Shown piece by piece: positions 11,319 through 23,329 of a stretch of DNA of 64,000 nucleotides. The stretch lies in NCBI GenBank assembly GCA_015143295.1, contig CM026562.1:14908041-14972040 (forward strand), in the 5' to 3' direction. Under the pieces are notes generated by a model that was given only the letters and a program-made list of their open reading frames with translations, did no database searches and was not told the origin of the DNA. Both the position numbers and the translations under genes were made by a program. Position 1 is the stretch's first letter. Each line of letters opens with the position of its first letter. The stretch comes from Tetracentron sinense. Taxonomy: Eukaryota > Streptophyta > Magnoliopsida > Trochodendrales > Trochodendraceae.

Positions 11319-12901
11319 TCTCCTAACAACTATGAGCAGCAAGCTTCTCCTCAACCAGAGTCCACAGTCTCTGACGACAAGCAAGACAAGCAGGTCTATC
11401 ATCAACATCCCCCAATGGTGATGAAACCTCTTCTAGGTCATACTCCACTCTCCGAGAGTGAAAGACAAACTATAAAATCCTCTAAGCCCTGACGAAGGCG
11501 ATTTACTGGCAAAACTAAAAGCTAACTAAGCATTTTTTCCTCTTAAATCAAAACTTTTGCAAAAGTCCAAAAACACTTTTCATAAATATTTTTCAAACAG
11601 AATTTCTGCTACCAAGACCCATTTGTACTAACCTGCACTGAGCAGCCCCAGTAAGCAAAGCAGAAAGCAGCCAACATCGCGCATCCCCACAAGTCGCAGT
11701 CAACTGAGTTATGGAAAAGCATCCTCGCCTTTATTTCCTACATGACATCATTCTGTATAGCATCACCCCCGCGTGACCAAACTCCTCAGCATCATTCAAC
11801 ATTATCAAAATCCAGTGCCTCCGGGCTTTACCAAAATCAATTTGGCTAGTGTCTCCGGGACATGCCACAACCTTTCGACACCCCCGTGTGTCCTTGACAT
11901 CATCGAGTCTCCATTGATATAAACATACCTTGTCAACATGCCGACACTCACCGCATGTCCTTCTTTTGACACCCCCGTATGTCCTTGACATCATCAAGTC
12001 TCCATTGACATAAACATATCTTGTCAACATGTCGACATTCACCATATATCCCTCTTTCGACACCCTCGTGTGTCCTTGACAACATCGAGTCTCTATTGAT
12101 ATAAATATACCTTATCAACATGCCAACACTCATCGCATGTCCTTCTTTTTGACACCCCCGCGTGTCCTTGACATCATAGAGTCTCCATTGACATAAACAT
12201 ACCTTGTCAACATACTGACACTCACCACATGTCCCTTTTTCAATACCCCCATGTGTCCTCGACATCATCGAGTCTCCATTAACATAAACATACCTTGTCA
12301 ACATGCCGACACTCACCACATGTCCCTCTCTCGACACCCCCGTGTGTCCTCAACATCATCGAGTCTCCATTGACAAAAACATACCTTATCAACATGTTGA
12401 CGCTCACTGCATGTCCCCCTTCGACACCCCTATGTGTCCTCGACATCCTAAGTAAGAATCGACATGACACACTATTGGCATCTCGCATGTCCCTCTTCTT
12501 TGACACCCCATGTGTCCTTGGCATCCCAAGTGAGCATCGACATAACGCACCTTTACGACACCTCCCATGTCCCCTTCCCCTCACTCAACGTGTCCTTCAG
12601 TTATTTTGGCTAAGCACCTCCGGGTAGTGCCATAACAACTAATCTGGGTAGCGCCTCCGGGACATGTCATCCTTCATAGCATCCATTCATTCCCAGCATA
12701 AGTAGCACAAACTACTCTTCATTTCCTAGAGAGTGGCCCTAACTGCTTTTCTTTTCCCCAAGACACATCACATCACACCACTCGTACAACATGCATGCAT
12801 GTCTATATCCTCAAAATCCAATCCCGGTGTAAAAATAGGATGATTTCGGTCAATTGTCGTTTAATTACCAACCTTGGCACTCTCCGACAAAGAGTGGCAG
12901 A
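11319..12901 (+). mobile_element. Tat/Ogre element 3' untranslated region
   Basis: Non-coding sequence lies between the E LTR and the Tat-type LTR at 12902. I see no integrase domain in it. Its main content is the 91-bp tandem array at 11877-12600. Tandem repeats between pol and the 3' LTR are known for Tat/Ogre elements, which supports assigning it to the element whose RT is at 6373. The remainder has no recognisable feature. Confidence 0.5.
11877..12600. repeat. 91-bp tandem repeat (about 8 units)
   Basis: The motif GACACCCCCGTGTGTCCTTG recurs at 11877, 11968, 12059, 12151, 12242, 12333 and 12423, giving periods of 90-92 bp. The last units, from 12502, are shorter (about 80 bp) and more diverged. 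Several open frames on both strands here are only translations of the repeat. Confidence 0.9.
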
Positions 12902-15190
12902 TGTAAGCACTCAATTTTTACACCCCTCCTTAACCATGGTTAAGGTCTTTTAACCATGGTTATCCCCGGTCGAATTCCCTTAACCATAGGTCTAGCCCTA
13001 GTTAAACCTATTTAACCCTAGTCAAACCCTAAGACCTAACCCTAGTCAAACCCTAGAACCTAACCCTAGCTGAAACCCAAACCTCGTTAAGCCCTAGCCA
13101 AGCCCTTAGGGCTTAAACCCAAGTCCAAGGCCCCTGGGCCTAAACCCTTAGTTTGGGCCCATGGGGCCAAAAAATTCAAATCAAAACCCCCGTACCGCGT
13201 GAATTGTTGGCCCAGGCTCTGTTTAGGTAATAACCAGTAATAGCGGTAGATGATTTAACGCCATTCTTTTTTTATCTGAGATCGGAATTACGGTAATTAT
13301 TCTACCGCTATTCCCTGTTTCGTGTTCCAACAGTTCAACTACCCCTCCAGTGCACCCTGCACGCTTCTGGCAGCCCCCTCTCCTCCTCCAGACCTCCGCC
13401 CACCCCGGTACTAATACTAGGGGTATCCCCAACCCTTAGCCTATAAATTCCAAGCTCCACAGCCTTCTTCCCCAATGGGAAACCCGTCTATCCGAACCCC
13501 TGTTAGTTTATTAAGGCTCAACTCCCCTCTAAGCATCCTTAAGCACGCCTAGGAATCTTGAGGATCCACCCCAGCTCCTCTCCCAGCCTCTGTGCAACAC
13601 CACCACCGCATACTGCGACCACCGCAAGCCACCAGCGCCTTCACCATAGCAACAGCAAGGTTGGGCCTCCCCTTACCCCTTCCCCTTTCTGTTAAGCTCC
13701 TATATGAGCCCCTGGTCCTTCCAAGGGACTTTATTTTTATTTTTTGCTTGCTAATCAGACCCAGAACAGGGGCCTTCCCTACCTTCTCCATAGGTATGGG
13801 GACCCCTCACGGGTATAACCATCCCCCTAACATTCAAACCTGCCTCAGACCCTTCTAGGGGACCCTCAGACCATGAGGGATCCCCTGGAACCCTTGCAGT
13901 GTAGCCCCAAAGGGCACAAACCATTTTCTGGATAAATCCAAAAATGGCAGTAAACACAATACAGCCATTCCTGGTGTTTTCCTCACCAACCTCTGTGGAC
14001 CCATGTAGGTGAACCCTGGTCCATTCCAGGGCCTGGACTAGACTCCCAAGACTCCCCTTAACTCACCCTGGTCCTTCCAAGAAAAAATGTTACAGGTGAA
14101 TCAGGCCCACTGTGAGCCCATTTTGAAACTAGTCCAGGGATCACCACAGGCCCTAGACACATGTCATACTCTCCTGACCATACTTGAGGGTCCATGACCC
14201 CCTAGGTTAAGCCTTAACCCCTTCCCTAACCTGGTAAAACCATTTCCAGGAAAACCTGGAAATGGTTGTAGAGCATTCACCGCCATTCTGGATCTCTGAA
14301 GAACCAGATTGGCGGTAATGCTTCTGCCGCTAATTCCAGCATACTGTTTTAATGGATTTTACAAGGGCCCAGGCTTGGTAAAAAGTCATTCTAGGCCCTG
14401 CCTTACCCCCTGGGCCCATCTCAGACCAGTCCCAGCCTTAACCAAGAGTTAACCCAAACCTAGTTAAGTTGTAACCCTGGTTAGCTGATCTAATCTCAAA
14501 GGAAAAATCTCAGAAAATCCCTAAAAATCCTAAAAAATTAGGAATGCAAAAATTATCAAAATCAAACTTTGCGACATCCCATACCATGGTAAAATGAGCT
14601 TAACCATGGTTAACTCTTTTCTTCACCATGGTAAAGCCCATTTTTAACCCTCAAAAAATTAGGAAAATCACTGAAATTGTCAAATAGTGTGAAAGGATCA
14701 TAAAATTATATTTGGACCTTAACCACCCATGGTTGGCAACCCTAACCATGGTTGCACCACCCCTTAACTCTGGTTAAACCCCTTTTGGCTTGCGGGCCCA
14801 ATTATGGCCTACCAGGCCCAATCTAAAGCCTACTAGGCTTACCTTTGACCTCTAGGTCTAAAACCTAGCCTCTGAGTCCACCTTTGGCCTCCAGACCCAA
14901 ATCGGCCTACAGGGCTCAACCTTAGTCTACCGGACCTCTGGCTTACACTAAAACTAATGCATTTGAACAATAATTGACGTTAATTTGGCTTATACCTAGG
15001 GAATAGGGATTCATTATAAAAATGGAAGCCTCGGGGTGCCTAACACCTTCCCCGGACTGAACCAAACCTCTTACCTAGACCTCTCCCGTAAACCAAGACC
15101 TTATCAATTACCTAGGAACTTATCCCTTCTGAATGAATAAGTGGCAACTCCTAATCTCAAACCAATCAACTATGGGTAGGACGAAATCTG
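12902..15190 (+). mobile_element. Tat/Ogre-type LTR (end approximate)
   Basis: It begins TGTAAGCACTCAATTTTT after a weak purine tract (GACAAAGAGTGGCAG). It contains the block GGGGTGCCTAACACCTTCCC (15035 region) that I associate with U5 of Tat/Ogre LTRs, and a TGGCAACTCC motif at 15142-15151. It is rich in TTAACCATGG-type words and in degenerate CCCTAA-like words. The 3' boundary is not sharp: I see no second LTR copy to align it with, and the following sequence (about 15190-15384) is unassigned. Confidence 0.55.
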
Positions 15191-15384
15191 TGCTCACAAG
15201 TATTTCTTCGAGAAATCTCTACAAAGATTTCTGACGGTTCAAGTTGATTTTGTGCTTCACCAGTAAACATCATTCACTAAGGTAATTCTCTAAACATGTA
15301 GTTAGTATTATTTCCTTTTTATGGTGTAAAGATCTTCGGGATCCAATTTTCCGCATAGTTTTTATCTTGATTCCCTTCAATGGT
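15190..15384. other. Unassigned short segment
   Basis: A 195-bp stretch between the Tat-type LTR and recognisable D U3. It has a copia-U5 flavour (GATCTTCGGGATCC near 15330), but I cannot place it and see no terminus, TSD or open frame in it. Confidence 0.35.
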
Positions 15385-16644
15385 TAGTTCCATATCATGG
15401 AGTAATGAATCTCAATCATTAAGAGAAGGGTCTCTTAACTAAGATGTGGATATAATTAAGAAGTACTTATATTGAAATAGGATCTCTTAGTGGATACCCT
15501 TAGAAATATGTTGTCTGTATATTTAGGGTAGTCCATTTAACAGAATGTTCTTAACCTGAGAGGTCGACATCTTCTATAGTATTTGCCTGTATAGCTTTGA
15601 TGTAGTCAATCGTTAATGTCCAATACACCAAACAAAGTACGGACTCGTTGGGTTATGTACACTATACTAGAAGAAGTGTGTGTACGCTCAATAAGGAATC
15701 TACCACTCCTCTCCTAGAGTAATTTATATTGAGTTGATACTTGTCAAACCAGACTTGGAAAATCAGTGCTGGTATTTATCGATGAAATGGTTTTATAAGG
15801 GTTTCAAATAGTTTTGAAAGTCCAAGTTTGACTAAAAGTATCAAAGAGAAAGAGTTCTCAGTATATTACAGACAATATAAGATATTGTCTCGTAAGCTTA
15901 TAACAATATTGGAGGTGGAATGACATATATGTAAACAAACCTCGTAATATATAATACCTGCAAGTAATTCTCCTTTTTCTAGGGGTTAATCACATTGTAT
16001 TAATGGACATTATTGTGATTAGTGGAAGTCCAGGGAGGACCTAGATAAAATTCTAAGATCCTAATGGAATTGTAGGGAAATCTTTCCTAGCAACAAGGCT
16101 CAACCAAAAGGTTAAGCACTTGGACGTCCCACTACCGGAAATTAGAGATCCCTTTAGATCCCACACACTAGGACCTTCTTAAAGCTTTAATTGAATTAAT
16201 TAAATTCTCCATGTAATTCACTATATTGAATAGTGAAGCTTTAATAGATCAAATCACATAAGATGTGATTAATTAAATGGGTAGGACCCATCTGGGAATT
16301 TTGATAAAGATCAAAACATTGACCAACATGAGTTTGGAACTCATAGAGGGGCATGAGATAGTGGGGCCCACCTAGGGTGGGATGCCCACTTTATTAGTTG
16401 CTAATTGGTTAGTTACTAAATTGATTAGTTACTAAATTGGTTAGTTGCTAAAATGTTTAGTTGCTAATTAATGACTTCCTACTAAATAGGAATAAGATTA
16501 GTTACTAATTATTTGGTTTCTATTTTTTATAAAGCCTAATTGGTTTAGGAAAGTATCATTAAGGAATCAAGTAAGGGGATTCTAATTAGATTAGAATAAG
16601 AGAGAATAGAAGGCCAATTGCCTATATAAAGGGTGGGACACCCA
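15385..16644 (+). repeat. D 5' LTR, U3 part
   Basis: The sequence matches, in the same order, the reverse complement of H (18560-17250). Shared landmarks are TAGTGGATACCC, GACATCTTCT..GGCTTTGATG and ATGTCCAATACAC. It ends with a TATA box (TATATAAAG, 16623-16631) just before the H insertion. Divergence from H is visible throughout, so H is not a recent copy of D. Confidence 0.75.
16623..16631 (+). promoter_or_regulatory. TATA box of D 5' LTR
   Basis: TATATAAAG in the context GCCTATATAAAGGGTGGG. H has inserted 14 bp downstream, separating the promoter from its own leader. Confidence 0.65.
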
Positions 16645-18895
16645 TGAAAGACATGAATATAAAATTTTTCGAAACACTATTTTTTAATTCAAACTTGATT
16701 TTGATCTAATCAAAATCTTCTCAAGGGTCATTTTATGATCATATTAAATCATGGTGTGAGAAACCATACATAAAAAACTTCTCAAGCGTAAAGCCTCCTG
16801 TCGATTCACACGAACCTTGTTTGAATCTCCAAAGCTTTACTCCAATGGAAGCTAATGGCCCTTCCGATCAATGATCTTTAATCTTTTCTTCTTTTCTTTG
16901 ATTCAAGAACCGTTCTTGATCAATCCTTTCCATTCAAACTCTACGATTTTTTATTCTTTTCTTGAATGTAAGATCCTTTCATAAAAATTGGTTCTAATAT
17001 TATTCAAGATTGGTTTTGATATTATCCAAGATCAAAGCAAAAATCAAGAGAAGGAAGAAGAAGAGTAAAGGTGGTTTGAACAATTCTTGATCATCAAAGA
17101 TTTGTTCTTAATCTTCTTCAAGATCAAAAATCAACCAAAGAAGGATGATGGGAGAGGTGGTTGTACAACATAAAGGGGAGGGGAGGAAAAAATGTGGGAG
17201 AGAGAGAGGGAGGCCCTTGTGGACGTTCCACTATGGGGGAGTCCTTTTATAGACTCCTCTTTAGCTATCTTATAGCCCAAGTAAATAACTTCTTTCTAAT
17301 TCTAATCCAATTAGAATTCCCTTAATTGATTCCTTAAAGATAAGTCCTAATCCAATTAGGATTTATCATAATTAGAAACTAATCTTATCCTTATCTATTA
17401 GGATAATTAATTAGTAACAAACTAATCTTATCCTTATCTTATAAGAAAACATTAATTAGCAACCAAGTAACCTTATCCCTAACTATTAGGAGATAAACAT
17501 TACTAACCAACTAATTGGATAAAGTCAACTAACTAATTAGTTAGGGTTAACTTTGAAGTGGGGGTGGGCCCCAGTATCTCACGCCCCTTTGAGAGTTCCC
17601 AACTCTATGATGTCACCATTTGATCTTTATTAAAATCCCATATGGGTCCTACCAATTTGGTTAATCACATCTTATGTGATTTCACCTATAAGATCTTTAC
17701 TATACCATGTAGTGAATTATATTGAGAAATTAATTAATTTAATTCTAAATTAAATTAAAAGCCTTGAGAAGGTCCTAGTGTGTGGGATCTAAAGGGATCT
17801 CCTATTTCTGGTTGTGGGACCAAGTGCTTCATCACTTTCAAGGTGAAGCCTTGTTGCTAGGAAACACTTTCCTATAATTCGTTTAGGATCATAGAATGTT
17901 ATCTAAGTCCCTGGACTTCCACTAATCACAATAATGTCCATTAACACATTGTGATCAACCTCCAGAAATTAGAGAATTGCATGTAAGTACTATCTCACAA
18001 TATATTTACAAATAAATCCTTCCATCATCCGATATCACATATAAGCTTCCGAGATTAGAACAAGTCCACTGTCTAGTCCCTAGCTTATGAGTAGAACTCT
18101 TTCTCATGAATACTTTTTCATTGAACTGAACTACCAAAACACTTTTGAAGAAACCTTTAGAAAAGAATTGACATATACATATACTTTTCTATATTGAAAA
18201 TATCAACTTCAATAAAGACCATTTTACCGAAAAGCATCATTACTGGATTTTGAGTTCCGTTCAACAAGTATCATCTTGATATCATTATCTCCAATTAAGG
18301 AGTTGTGGATTCCTTATTGAGTGTTTACACACTTCTCCAAACATTGTGTACATGACCCAACGTACCCGGAGTTAGTCCTGTGTATTGGACATTGCCGATT
18401 GGCACATCAAAGCCATATAGACAGATATTTGAGAAGATGTTAACCTCTTAGGTCTAAGGATAATTTGTCGAATAGATTTAACCCTAATACAATCTGATAG
18501 TGTATTCCATAGGGTATCCACTAGTGACCCCATTCAATATTATGTACTTACTATATATACTCACATGTTAGTCAAGAGTCAACACTCTCTGTGAATGAGA
18601 TTCATCACACTATCTTATAGAACTACACATGTGCAAGTCATGAAGAAGTACGGCGCCCAACCAGTACTATAGAGGCTTGAATAGTATTGGGTTTACAAGG
18701 AACTGGAAAATCCTATCTCCTCGCAACTTTTACATGATTTTCCCACAATGTTACCTATGGAACTTTATATGTCATCATCAAATGAGACAGTAATTATTAT
18801 ATATACCATTTATAGTTGGTTGTGTGAATATGATGCTTTTCTAATCAACATAAAAAAAGTCTTATATTGGCTTTCGAGGGCATATATGTCCAACA
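16645..18895 (-). mobile_element. Solo copia LTR H, inverted inside D's LTR
   Basis: On the minus strand it runs from TGTTGGACATATATGCC (18895) to ATGTCTTTCA (16645). U3, a TATA box (TATAAAA, 17245-17251) and a U5 ending in CTTTCA match D's LTR, which ends ATACTTTCA. The flanks ACCCA (16640-16644) and GCCCA (18896-18900) form a near-perfect 5-bp duplication. There is no internal region, so this is a solo LTR. A short plus-strand frame at 18748-18978 spans its right edge and is not a gene. Confidence 0.82.
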
Positions 18896-19340
18896 GCCCA
18901 CCCCTTGGAGTTACGCACTCCCATACAGCTTTCTCTCCCTCCCTTGTAGCTCATGCCCCGCTCTCTCTTCTCTTGTGATTTTTGTTTGATCTTGAATAAT
19001 ATCATAACCAATCTTGTATAAGAAAGGATCTTGAGTTCAAAAGAAAATAAAAGATCATAGAGCTTGGATTGGCAGGGTCATTAGCTTCCATTGGAGAAAA
19101 GCTTTAAATAAAATGAAGGTTCGTGGGAATCGCGAAAGAGACTTTCTCACGTGCGAAGTTTTGCGGGTATCGTTCTATCCTTCAAATTGTGAAAACGACT
19201 TTTTTATATCAAAGTCGTGAAGGTAATTTTTTTTTATCCTTCATTGAATAAAATCAATTAGAACTATAGTCGGATCTTGGGATTCGATGTATGCCCCCTA
19301 AGAGCTGTTTTTATAAAATTAAAAAAAGAGGCATACTTTC
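18896..19340 (+). repeat. D 5' LTR, U5 part
   Basis: It is the reverse-complement counterpart of H's U5 (shared CATTAGCTTCCATTGGAG). It ends at the C insertion; after the duplicated CTTTC the LTR closes with CA at 51120-51121. Confidence 0.75.
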
Positions 19341-20746
19341 TGTCGCGCCCTAAAATTCCCCCTAGGAGTTAAGGGATACTTTAGGAGTGACTAATCGTAC
19401 CTACCAAACCATCCTGAAGTAAACAAGGCTAACATAATACGATACAAACAATAATCAGAGTGCGGAAGCTAAACATGCATGCGGAAGCGTAAACTAACTT
19501 TTTCTTTTCTTCTAAAATTTCAAAATAGTATTCCAAGTGAACATATATGCAAAACATATCCCAGTCTAAGGTGGACAGGCCCACCTATCAAAATACACAA
19601 AAGACCCCCTCTTGTACTCTCCCCTCAACAGTAGTCGAGGTATGGCCACACGTCAAGGTCTCTATCTGCTTGAGACTGTAACGGGATAGACGGCTCTCTC
19701 TCCTCTATATACTCTTCCTCGACCCAAGGCTCCGGGTCGAGGGCTTCTTTGGTACCTGCCGATATAAAGGTACGACTGAGCATGGAATACTCAGCGAGTA
19801 CAAACTACTAGCTAACCATAGCAATAATAAAAGCAAAACAAGGGTGAACACAATACAAGGTATCAATTTAAAGCAACAGTAGCCTCATGAGATAAATGGT
19901 ATTGAACATGAAACAATATCATTATCTTGACATGCGTGCATGAATGTGAAAACTCCGATAAAACTCATGCTTGGAAAACTCGTTTCATGTCTCGGTATTG
20001 CTTGTGAAAATCATGCATTCGTGTCTTGCCTCATCTTGTATACTTGTGAGCCTTTTCTTGTGAGCCTGTTCTTGTGACCCAGAGGCTAGTACTCTTCACT
20101 TGGGCTACCAACCTCTTTGACATATTTCATTTACTTGTCAGACAGAGGCTAGCACCCGAACCACCCTGGGCTGCCAACCTCCTTGACATATTGTTTTCTT
20201 GTGAGCCAGACGCTAGTACCCGCACATCCCTGGGCTACCAACCTCCTTGACATATATTGGTTTTAGTTACTTGTTTAGTTTTCTTGTGAGCCAGATGCTA
20301 GTACCCGTACATCCCTGGGCTACCAATCTCTTTGACATGTAGTGTTTTTAGTTTTCTTATGAGTCAGAGGTTAGTACCCGAACATCCCTGGGCTACCAAC
20401 CTCCTTGACATACAATGTTTTCTTGTTGATTTATTATATGCATATACTCTTGAAAACTTGGTTCATGCAAACATGCGTGCTCGTGTGCGTGCCAATAGTG
20501 ACAATCATGATGACATGCTTAGATGAGAGGATCACATAAGTATAGCATTTCCATTTCGAATATAAGCATAAGGGAATGTAGATAACATGTAGGGCATTTG
20601 ATCAAGGTAGGTATTTAACAATAATAACTCAATCCATGTTTTCATAATTCAAGTTCATTCATTCACATCGTCATTTAAGCATTTTATCAAACACTGACCA
20701 AGCATCACATTTATAGTCTTTTGATTTACTTTTGTTAGTGCATGTT
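19341..20746 (-). repeat. C 3' LTR, portion left of B
   Basis: Carries the acceptor-like site (reverse complement of CTGAAGT at 19414-19420), the dyad at 19776-19794 and a hairpin array (20077-20410). The LTR continues at 43622 after the B insertion. Confidence 0.9.
20077..20410 (-). repeat. LTR hairpin array in C 3' LTR (5 units)
   Basis: Units of about 65-80 bp of the form GAGCCAGAGGCTAGTACCC..GGGCTACCAACCTCC. On the transcribed (minus) strand GAGGTT faces AGCCTC or AACCTC, that is Watson-Crick or G-U pairs. Confidence 0.8.
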
Positions 20747-21409
20747 TGTCACGCCCCAAAACACCCCCTAGGAGTTAAGGGATACTTTAGGTGTGATACT
20801 TCGTACCTGCCAAACCCTCCTGTAATTAACAAGAGAATACAGTACAAAAAAATGATAATCAGAGCGCAAAAGCTAAATATAAATGCGGAAGCGTAACTAA
20901 ATTTTTCCTTTCTTTATAATGATCCAAAATATAGTATTCCAAGTTAACATAAATACAAAACACGCCTAAGTCTAAGGTGGATAGGCCCACCTATCAAAAT
21001 ATCAAAATACATAAGACCCAACACTATCTCGATCAATAGTCACCCCCGTGGGGCCAATGGTCTAAGTCTCTCACCTCCGCCTGAGGCTCGACTGCTAGAT
21101 CCTCATACGGTTCCACCTCGCCGTAGTCCTCCTCTATCCAAGGACCCGGATCACATATGTCAAGAGGAGCTCGTGTACCTGCCGACATGAAAGTACGGCT
21201 GAGCATGGAATACTCAGCGAGTACAAACTCCTAACCAACAATAGTAATAACGAACAACATCATATACAAGTAATAGAAGGAGTACAATTCATAATCAATT
21301 TCTAACGACATCATACATAAACGTTTTATCAAGTATAATTGTTATGAAACCAAAACACATCTATGAATCATACGAAACCTCTTTGAGTTATCCTTTCAAT
21401 ATTTCTTAT

Positions 21410-22020
21410 GAGCCAGAGATTAGCACCCGCATATCCCTGGGCTACCAACCTCCTTGACAGTACAATATATTTCTTATGAGCCAGGGGCTAGCACCCGTGT
21501 AATCCCTGGGCTACCAACCCCGGGCTACCAACCCCCTTGACAGTACAATATATTTCTTATGAGCCAGGGGCTAGCACCCGTATAATCCCTGGGCTACCAA
21601 CCCCCTTGATAGTACAATATATTTCTTATGAGCCAGGGGCTAGCACCCGTATAATCCCTGGGCTACCAACCCCCTTGACAGTACAATATATTTCTTATGA
21701 GCCAGGGGTTAGCACCAGTATAATCCCTGGGCTACCAACCCCCTTGATAGTACAATACATTTCATATGAGCCAGGGGTTAGCACCCGTATAATCCCTGGG
21801 CTCCCAACCCCCTTGACAGTACAATACATTTCTTATGAGCCAGGGGTTAGCACCCGTATAATCCCTGGGCTACCAACCCCCTTGACAGTACAATACCTTT
21901 CTTATGAGCCAAAGGTCAGCACCCGCAAAATCCTAGGCTACTAACCTCCTTGACAATACCATTTCTTTTCTTATGAGCCAGAGGTTATCACCCTTAACCG
22001 GGGCTACCAACCTCCTTGAC
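21410..22020 (-). repeat. LTR hairpin array in B 3' LTR (about 9 units)
   Basis: Tandem units of about 70 bp with arms GGGGTT/AACCCC, GAGGTT/AACCTC or wobble versions on the transcribed strand. One unit has a short internal duplication of GGGCTACCAACCCC (21520s). The long plus-strand frame here is a repeat translation. Confidence 0.88.
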
Positions 22021-22839
22021 AATATCCTCCATCTACATATGTGCTCGTGCATAGTAATCGTGAAATCATGATGACATATAGCATTTTAACAATTCCCAAC
22101 TCACATGAGGATTTAAGAAGCGAAATAAACACATGTATACAACTTGTCAAATGGGGAACATTTATGTGACTCATGCTTTCAAATCTTAGTTTATTCATGC
22201 ATTCTATCAAACATGTGGTATTCAACCTTTTTACCTTTAGTTATTTCATATTTTCTCATTCGAACATTTCATCAAACACTTGGGGTGTGTTCATTATGCG
22301 TAATATGCCCTTCCACCATTTTTCCATCATTCAATACATCACAACATGGCATCCAATCGCTTCCACTCCTCATCCATTCATACATTCCACCCTTTGTTTG
22401 TATTATCTTGTTTATGTTTTAGGGATTTAGCATATACCAACACAAGGGAGCAATGGGGAAGATCCAACACATATTTACTTAGGAAAATCCTAGGTTATTA
22501 CCAAAGTAACTAGGAAGAGTGTACTAACCTTGAAAAAGGAAAGAAAAATCCTTGAGGATGATGTAGAAACGCTGCCCTAGCTTGAAAGAGGTACTCCACA
22601 CGAGCTTGAGGTTGGATTTGGAGAATCCAAGCCTTTAGAACGGTTCTAGGGTTCTAAAACCCTTGATTCTCTCAAGTGGAAAACCCTAGATGTAAATCCC
22701 CCTTCTCTTCTCTTCTTCTCTCTCAAAACCTTCTAAGTGAGGTGAATGAAGCCCTAAAGGCTCGGGCAAGCCCTTATGGGAAAGGGTTTAACCCCCCAAA
22801 AGATGAAAACGCCCTTAATGAAATTTCTGCAAAAACGCG

Positions 22840-23030
22840 AAGACCGAGCGATCGGTGGTTATGACCAATCGATCGGTTGCCTACCGAGCGATCGGTACTC
22901 TGACCGAGCGACCGGTCAAAAACTCACTCTCTGGAAAATTTCCCCATACAAATTTTTCGACCAGTCGATAGCCTCCGATCGATTGGTTTTGGACCGATCG
23001 ATCGCTCCGTGGACCGAGCGATCGGTGCTC
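22840..23030 (-). promoter_or_regulatory. U3 palindromic cassette of B 3' LTR
   Basis: A cluster of ACCGAGCGATCGGT, ACCGATCGATCG and related near-palindromes. It lies upstream of the leader when read on the minus strand. Confidence 0.6.
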
Positions 23031-23238
23031 TGCTGGTCCCGACTGTTTTGACCATATCTTTTGACTCGTTCGTCCGATTTTGACGATTCAACTTGCGTTC
23101 GATTCGTCCTTCGAAAACGGACATTTCTGACATTTCAGAATTTTCAATTTCTCCTTTATTTATTAATTATACTATGAGAAAGGCCAATTGGTAACAAAAA
23201 TGCTATTCATTAAAGTTGGAAAAGTCCGGGGTGCTACA

Positions 23239-23250
23239 TTCTCCTCCCCT
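23239..23250 (-). other. Polypurine tract of B
   Basis: AGGGGAGGAGAA on the minus strand, adjacent to the 3' LTR and preceded by the TTTCGGGGACGAAATTTTT block. Confidence 0.88.
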
Positions 23251-23329
23251 TACAAAAATTTCGTCCCCGAAATTTGGACGATACACACATGCGTAAAACT
23301 ATAACAAAATACAAGGGAATGTCAAGGCC

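Larger units (their letters stand above)
20747..23238 (-). repeat. B 3' LTR
   Basis: 2492 bp. It contains the dyad (21199-21217), hairpin array (21410-22020), donor-like CAAG|GTTAG (22529/22528, minus) and palindromic cassette (22840-23030). It pairs with the 5' LTR at 41224-43616. Short open frames inside it (for example around 22150-22430) have no domain and recur in every LTR copy. Confidence 0.93.

Noticed and set aside
11731..12584. Minus-strand frames of 101-129 codons
   Set aside because: They arise from the 91-bp tandem array; frames shift with each unit because the period is not a multiple of three.
13000..13090. Telomere-like CCCTAA words
   Set aside because: Irregular spacing and many variants inside a Tat-type LTR; not a telomeric or interstitial telomere array.
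15142..15151. TGGCAACTCC as a primer binding site
   Set aside because: It resembles the Tat/Ogre motif TGGCGACTCC, but no internal region follows it and the LTR end is uncertain, so I only note it.
21537..21944. 135-codon plus-strand frame, and the similar one at 41878-42228
   Set aside because: A translation of the LTR hairpin repeat, antisense to the element transcript, with no start context or domain.
22144..22430. Hydrophobic 85-92 codon frames recurring in B and A LTRs
   Set aside because: They recur only because the LTR is copied; they lie in the candidate leader-intron region and have no conserved start context or known domain.
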